Shown: in pieces, positions 60,169-64,000 of the stretch | Layout: each line of letters begins with the position of its first letter | Numbering within the stretch: the first letter of the stretch is position 1 | Assembly (NCBI RefSeq): GCF_000426065.1 | Contig: NZ_AUEQ01000012.1 | Span: 186,001-250,000 of the forward strand | Source: Mycobacterium sp. URHD0025 | GTDB lineage: Bacteria > Actinomycetota > Actinomycetes > Mycobacteriales > Mycobacteriaceae | Direction: 5' to 3' | Length of the DNA stretch: 64,000 nucleotides | The notes under the pieces: generated by a model | What the model saw: only the letters and a program-made list of their open reading frames with translations | What the model was told of the DNA's origin: nothing | Databases searched by the model: none | Program-made: the position numbers and the translations under genes

Positions 60169-61329
60169 TCATCCGATCGCGGACAAAAGCGGGATTTTCT
60201 GCTCAGCACTCGTCAGCGACCCGTGGTGGCCGATCAACCCGGACTCCAGGGGTTCGGCGGTTCGGCGCAGCAATGCGGCCGATCCACGGGCGGCCGCGAC
60301 GACGTCGCCGATGCGGACCCGGACGTCATCGCACACCGTGGCGCCGAACCAGCCGGCGGCGATGGCCTCATCGCGCGACAACACCCAGGCGGAATCGGCC
60401 AGGATGCCGCGCCACGCCGCGAGGACGTCATCGGCAGCCCCGGCCTCTGTGTAGATGTGGCGGGCGCGGGCTTCGCCACCTACCGCGGCCACTCCGTCGA
60501 GCAGCGGTTCGCACTCGTCGATGTCGGTCACCTCGGTCTGATCCACGCTGACCATTCCGTGGTCGGCCACTACGGCCAGCAGGCACTCTGACGGCAGAGC
60601 CGCCAATATCGACTCCACCAGGCGGTCGACCTGTCGCAACTGCATGCGCCAGGCGGGGGAGCCGGGTCCGTGCAGGTGGCCCACGAGGTCGAGGTCGGCG
60701 TGGTATCCGTAGCAGAAACCGTGGCCTTCTACGGCCGCGATGACCCCGGCCGCGAGATCGCCGAGGGCGTGCACGCCGACGTAGGTTGCGCCGCGCAGGA
60801 TCGCCCGGCTCAAGCCTGATCCGGCGTGTTCGGCGGCCGAGACCACCGAAACCTCGAATCCGGCTGCTCCCGCCCGTTCGAACGTGGTGGGCGACGGTTG
60901 AACCCGCTCGGGCACCACACGGTCACGCAGGTCCGGACCCCACGGATGCGGACGCCAGCGCAGCGCGTTGATGACGTCGAATTCCGGGCCGGCCTCAGGA
61001 ACTCGGAAGGAGTAGCCGACAAAGCCGTGCTCACCCGAGCGGCATCCCGTGCCTATCGCCGCCAATCCGGCCGCCGTGGTCGACGGAAACCCGACGTCCA
61101 AGGTCCGGTAGTGCGACCTCCCGGCCAACTGGGTCAGGACCGGTGCATCGTCGGCGTGGGCCGCGAGCAGCTCGGCGCCCAGTCCGTCGATCAGCAATAC
61201 GCATGCACCGCGGACCGGGCCGGGCCAGGACAGGCGCCCGTCGAAGCCGGGCACGCCCATCGCGGCGAGGACCGAAGGGACGACGTCGGCCAGGTGAGGC
61301 ACATCGGGATCGGGACGCGGAGGCTCCAC
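60169..61329 (-). CDS. Alkaline-phosphatase-superfamily nucleotide pyrophosphatase/phosphodiesterase
   Basis: 386 residues. Motif LLIDGLGAELL holds the first metal aspartate, GFPSTTAAGLAAIGTG the catalytic threonine, YHADLDLVGHLHGP further metal ligands and VVADHGMVSVD the Asp-His pair. It hydrolyses phosphodiester or pyrophosphate bonds; the cytoplasmic location is inferred from the lack of a signal peptide. Related actinobacterial proteins are uncharacterised. It is divergent from a secreted Pro-rich protein. Confidence 0.8.
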   Translation of the reverse strand: MEPPRPDPDVPHLADVVPSVLAAMGVPGFDGRLSWPGPVRGACVLLIDGLGAELLAAHADDAPVLTQLAGRSHYRTLDVGFPSTTAAGLAAIGTGCRSGEHGFVGYSFRVPEAGPEFDVINALRWRPHPWGPDLRDRVVPERVQPSPTTFERAGAAGFEVSVVSAAEHAGSGLSRAILRGATYVGVHALGDLAAGVIAAVEGHGFCYGYHADLDLVGHLHGPGSPAWRMQLRQVDRLVESILAALPSECLLAVVADHGMVSVDQTEVTDIDECEPLLDGVAAVGGEARARHIYTEAGAADDVLAAWRGILADSAWVLSRDEAIAAGWFGATVCDDVRVRIGDVVAAARGSAALLRRTAEPLESGLIGHHGSLTSAEQKIPLLSAIG

Positions 61330-61406
61330 TCCGCGAGCGTGCCACAGATCACCTCAGCCGGTTTTGGCAACGTAGACCTCGTCGCAAGTGCGCCCGACCA
61401 GTTCGC

Positions 61407-61421
61407 CGTACCCGGTACGCT
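61407..61421 (+). promoter_or_regulatory. Leaderless promoter with inverted repeat CGTACC-C-GGTACG
   Basis: A perfect 6-bp inverted repeat (61407-61419) overlaps a TACGCT -10 element (61416-61421). The ATG is eight bases after the -10, so the mRNA would be leaderless. The palindrome over the -10 could serve a repressor. Confidence 0.45.
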
Positions 61422-61429
61422 CGGTTTTC

Positions 61430-61978
61430 ATGAAGCCGATGAAAGCCGTGATCTTCGCTGCCGCTTTGGCGGTGTCCGCAGGTGGGGCATTCAGTGGCGT
61501 CGCCGGCGCGGATCCGGAGGCACCCATGCCCGTGCCCGCGCCGGGTCCGCCGCCCGGACCGGTGGACCCCGCACCCGCACCCGCGGCTCCTCAAGGCGCC
61601 CCCGCTCCGGTGGCGTCCGGGGTGATCGACCACGACGGTCTCTTCATGGTCGGTACCGACATCCAGCCCGGCAACTATGCCTCGGCCGGTCCGGTCGAGG
61701 GCGGCACGTGCTACTGGAAGCGGATGGCCGATCTGCACGGTGGCGAAATCATCGACAACGCATTCAGCAAGAAGCCGCAGGTCATCACGATCGAGGCCAC
61801 CGACAAGGCGTTCAAGACCAGCGGTTGCCAGCCGTGGCAGCCGACCGATGCCGTCCCGGATACGCCGGCCAACGGCGCCATCCCGGCGTTGGTCGGCCAG
61901 GCGAAGCTCCGGGCGTGGATGGACTCACTCAACAACAACGCCCGCAATTACGACGGGTCCTCGGTGCCAACTCCCTGA
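61430..61978 (+). CDS. Secreted protein with Pro-rich N-terminus and beta-rich domain
   Basis: 182 residues from the ATG at 61430. Signal peptide to about residue 26 (AFSGVAGADP), then a Pro/Ala-rich stretch (about 28-60). A beta-rich domain follows (GLFMVGTDIQPGNYASAGPVEGGTCYW, QVITIEATDKAFKTSGCQPWQ) with a likely disulfide. Similar proteins occur in mycobacteria as unknown exported proteins. Its stop opens a terminator-like repeat shared with the convergent gene. Confidence 0.65.
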   Translation: MKPMKAVIFAAALAVSAGGAFSGVAGADPEAPMPVPAPGPPPGPVDPAPAPAAPQGAPAPVASGVIDHDGLFMVGTDIQPGNYASAGPVEGGTCYWKRMADLHGGEIIDNAFSKKPQVITIEATDKAFKTSGCQPWQPTDAVPDTPANGAIPALVGQAKLRAWMDSLNNNARNYDGSSVPTP

Positions 61979-62041
61979 TGACGCAGCGCTGATGACGCAG
62001 CCGTGAGTCATCACGTTTGAGTCAGCGCCCTCGAGTCATCA
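61976..62041. terminator. Bidirectional nested hairpin containing both stop codons
   Basis: TGATGAC occurs at 61976 and 61990, and GTCATCA at 62007 and 62035; GCGCTGA (61986-61992) pairs with TCAGCGC (62022-62028). The outer ends are the stop codons of the two convergent secreted-protein genes. Looks like a compact two-way terminator. Confidence 0.5.
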
Positions 62042-62353
62042 GCCGGGCGGGATCAGCGGCGGCCGGCAGGCGTTGCCCACGGGGTCCCACCACCAGCCGT
62101 CGTCGCACATCGGCGGCGGAGGTACCACGGGTGGGCGACAGCTGTTGGCCACCGGATCCCACCAGGCGCCGTTCTCACAAGCCAACGGCACGACCGGAGG
62201 GCGACACACGCTCGCCACCGGGTCCCACCATTCTCCGGCCCCACAGTCGGCCCAGCTGACGGCAGGCGTGGCCACCGTGACCACCGCCATCAGGCCGAGC
62301 GGCGCCAAGACAGCGCCGATGCTCGCCGCGCAACGGCTGACGATGCTGGTCAT
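62039..62353 (-). CDS. Secreted protein with three Cys/Trp repeats
   Basis: 104 residues. Signal peptide to about residue 35 (TPAVSWADC). The mature chain is three tandem units of about 22-26 residues with the pattern C-x-x-G-x-WWDPV-x-x-x-CRPP (GEWWDPVASVCRPP, GAWWDPVANSCRPP, GWWWDPVGNACRPP). Each has two cysteines likely to form one disulfide. GGGAGG ribosome site precedes the ATG. I recognise no function; a small carbohydrate- or ligand-binding module is possible. Confidence 0.7.
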   Translation of the reverse strand: MTSIVSRCAASIGAVLAPLGLMAVVTVATPAVSWADCGAGEWWDPVASVCRPPVVPLACENGAWWDPVANSCRPPVVPPPPMCDDGWWWDPVGNACRPPLIPPG

Positions 62354-62673
62354 CTCAAACCTCCCCGAGAGATCACGTCGCCGAGCCTATCCGGACCGCA
62401 GGTCGACGGCCAGGAATCGGACACGCCGGGCCGTTGCCGTCCTGACGGCCCGGCGACGCGGTCGGCGCGGCAATTGCCTTGCTGCACAAGATCGCCCGGG
62501 ACGCTGACAGCAGGCGCACGGATTTTGCCCAGGAACCGCACACGGCGCGGTCGGCACGCCGCGCGGGGCCTCGCTGCTAGTCTGCGAGAGCTGCCGGTTG
62601 CGCGAATCACGGGCCGATCCGCCCGGCCAGCTGCGGCGGTGACATGACAAACAGCGAAGTGACGAACTGCTGA
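62354..62673. other. Divergent promoter region without a gene
   Basis: About 320 bases between the Cys/Trp-repeat gene (minus) and the acyltransferase gene (plus). The only clear element is the ribosome site of the minus gene. No convincing ORF, operator or RNA structure seen. Confidence 0.4.
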
Positions 62674-63909
62674 GTGGATACGGAAAAGGGTGTTGTGCGC
62701 GGCGCAGAGATCAAGGCCTTAACGGGCCTGCGCATCGTTGCGGCGGTGTGGGTGGTCCTGTTCCACTTCCGGCCCTTGCTCTACCAGGTGGCACCCGACG
62801 TCACCCAGGCGCTCGCCCCGATACTCGACTGCGGAGCTCAGGGCGTCGATCTCTTCTTCATCCTCAGCGGATTCGTATTGACCTGGAACTACATCGATCG
62901 GATGGGCCCGACCTGGTCCACCCGGGCCACGCTTCACTTCCTTTGGCTGCGGTTGTCGCGGGTGTGGCCGGTGTATCTCGTCACGCTGCACCTGGCGGCC
63001 TTGTGGCTGATTTTCACCCTCAACGTCGGCCACATTCCACCCGAGGACACCAGCGGCTACAACGCCGTCAGCTATGTGCGTCAGCTGTTCCTCGTCCAAC
63101 TGTGGTTCCAGCCCTACTTCGACGGTTCGAGCTGGGATGGACCGGCGTGGTCGATCAGTGCCGAATGGCTGGCATACCTGCTTTTCGGAGCGCTGATCCT
63201 GGTCATCTTCCGGATCGCGCGGGCGACGCGGGCGCGGAGCCTGGTCGTGCTGGCCATCGCCGCCGCCGTGCCGCCGGTGGTGCTGCTGATGGCCACCGGC
63301 CACTTCTATACCCCGTGGAGCTGGCTGCCGAGAATCGTCATGCAGTTCACCGCGGGTGCGCTGGCGTGTGCGGCGGTTCGCAAGCTGCACCTGACAGAGC
63401 GCACCCGGCGGCGAGCGGGCTATCTGTCGATCCTGCTGGGTGTCCTGATCGTCGGCGGGCTGTACTTCTTCGACGCGCATCCGTTGAACACCGTCGGTGA
63501 TGCCGGCGGCCTGGTGGACATCCTGTTCGTCCCGCAGGTGGTGGCCCTGGCGGTCGGCGTCGGGAGCCTGCCGGCACTGCTGTCGACCCGGCTACTGGTC
63601 TATGGCGGACAGATCTCCTTCGGCCTGTACATGGTGCACGAGTTGGTGCATACCGCGTGGATATGGACCACCAGGCAGTTCGAGCTCACCCTGACACCCA
63701 CTCTCTCGGGCAAGGCGACGCTGATCGGCCTGTTCGCGATCGCGCTGCTCGGAGCGGTCGCGCTCTATCACCTCGTGGAGGAGCCGGCCAGGCGGTGGAT
63801 GCGCAGGATGGTCGACATTCGTCCCGTCGAGCCGGTCAGCAAGAAGCTGCACCGGATCGACACTGAGATCGAAGACACGTCCGACAAAGTTTCCGCCCGC
63901 GCGGGCTGA
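62674..63909 (+). CDS. OafA/YrhL-type membrane acyltransferase (acyltransferase family 3)
   Basis: 411 residues, about ten helices. The N-terminal catalytic histidine motif is RIVAAVWVVLFHFRPL, followed by GVDLFFILSGFVLTW, the second conserved segment. GPAWSISAEWLAYLLF and a late FGLYMVHELVHTAWIW segment are typical of the family. It transfers acyl groups to extracytoplasmic sugars, for example of glycolipids or polysaccharides. Start GTG; another in-frame GTG lies seven codons in (62695). The window ends 91 bases later. Confidence 0.85.
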   Translation: MDTEKGVVRGAEIKALTGLRIVAAVWVVLFHFRPLLYQVAPDVTQALAPILDCGAQGVDLFFILSGFVLTWNYIDRMGPTWSTRATLHFLWLRLSRVWPVYLVTLHLAALWLIFTLNVGHIPPEDTSGYNAVSYVRQLFLVQLWFQPYFDGSSWDGPAWSISAEWLAYLLFGALILVIFRIARATRARSLVVLAIAAAVPPVVLLMATGHFYTPWSWLPRIVMQFTAGALACAAVRKLHLTERTRRRAGYLSILLGVLIVGGLYFFDAHPLNTVGDAGGLVDILFVPQVVALAVGVGSLPALLSTRLLVYGGQISFGLYMVHELVHTAWIWTTRQFELTLTPTLSGKATLIGLFAIALLGAVALYHLVEEPARRWMRRMVDIRPVEPVSKKLHRIDTEIEDTSDKVSARAG

Positions 63910-64000
63910 CTCCCGCAGCTGATCGCTGTAACTATCCAAACCCGCTGCGCGACAGGTTGTTATGCCCTTGTTATCGGTGTGTCATCGACCGCTTATGTCC

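Noticed and set aside
1..64000. CRISPR arrays, tRNA/rRNA genes, insertion sequences, prophage or attachment sites
   Set aside because: No spaced direct repeats, no cloverleaf or rRNA sequence, no transposase or integrase and no flanking duplications were seen.

Overview
The window is a 64 kb, GC-rich stretch of chromosome from a mycobacterium, most likely a fast-growing Mycolicibacterium-type species. Evidence: an MmpS/MmpL pair, an Eis acetyltransferase, CinA, an Ldt-Mt1-type L,D-transpeptidase, a PimC-like mannosyltransferase, an F420-dependent luciferase-like oxidoreductase, an Rv2629-like protein, an Rv0197-like molybdopterin oxidoreductase, a DUF732 protein, a CYP125-like P450 and several Ala/Pro-rich secreted proteins. 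I see no tRNA, rRNA, CRISPR array, prophage or insertion sequence. This is ordinary core/accessory chromosome, densely packed, with many 4-bp or convergent gene overlaps.

Layout. 1-9 kb: end of a DHA2 drug exporter with a cytoplasmic winged-helix-like tail; an AhpD-like / glutamine-synthetase-like / glyoxalase-like cluster; a minus-strand catabolic operon (SDR, a possible 30-residue small ORF, N-acyl-D-amino-acid deacylase, NTF2-like protein); a dienelactone hydrolase lipoprotein and the PimC-like enzyme. 9-19 kb: amino-acid permease, cupredoxin lipoprotein, Rv2629-like protein, a P450, a His/Asp/Trp-rich secreted protein behind a copper-repressor-like box, the DsbE/CcdA extracytoplasmic thiol pair, a GerW-like membrane protein, thioesterase and threonine dehydratase. 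19-35 kb: peptide transporter, DUF7159-type protein, L,D-transpeptidase, fatty-acid hydroxylase with its FCD-GntR regulator, CYP125-like P450, molybdopterin oxidoreductase with TetR regulator, nitronate monooxygenase, a DapB-like dehydrogenase and an Rv2002-like hydroxysteroid-type SDR. 35-47 kb: secreted GH2 exo-glucosaminidase, Eis, CinA, FAD monooxygenase, MBL-fold hydrolase behind a SoxR-like box, class I aldolase, amidase. 48-53 kb: a sulfonate/sulfate-ester operon (dioxygenase, ABC permease, ATPase, binding lipoprotein, second dioxygenase) whose first dioxygenase is frameshifted. 53-64 kb: YaaA, NlpC/P60-like protein, ArsR-AHSA1 fusion regulator, MmpL/MmpS, several small secreted proteins, a phosphodiesterase and an OafA-type acyltransferase.

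How they work together. Four KstR-type palindromes (TnnAACnnGTTnnA or one base off) lie before the AhpD-like gene, the CYP125-like gene, the nitronate monooxygenase and the DapB-like/SDR divergent pair. This suggests a scattered steroid or lipid-catabolic regulon. Other local regulators sit next to recognisable operators: the TetR palindrome, the FCD-GntR TGGT-N3-ACCA site and the ArsR promoter with an inverted repeat in its spacer. The RicR/CsoR-like box at 13648 and the SoxR-like box at 43312 point to copper and redox control of genes with no known role in those stresses.
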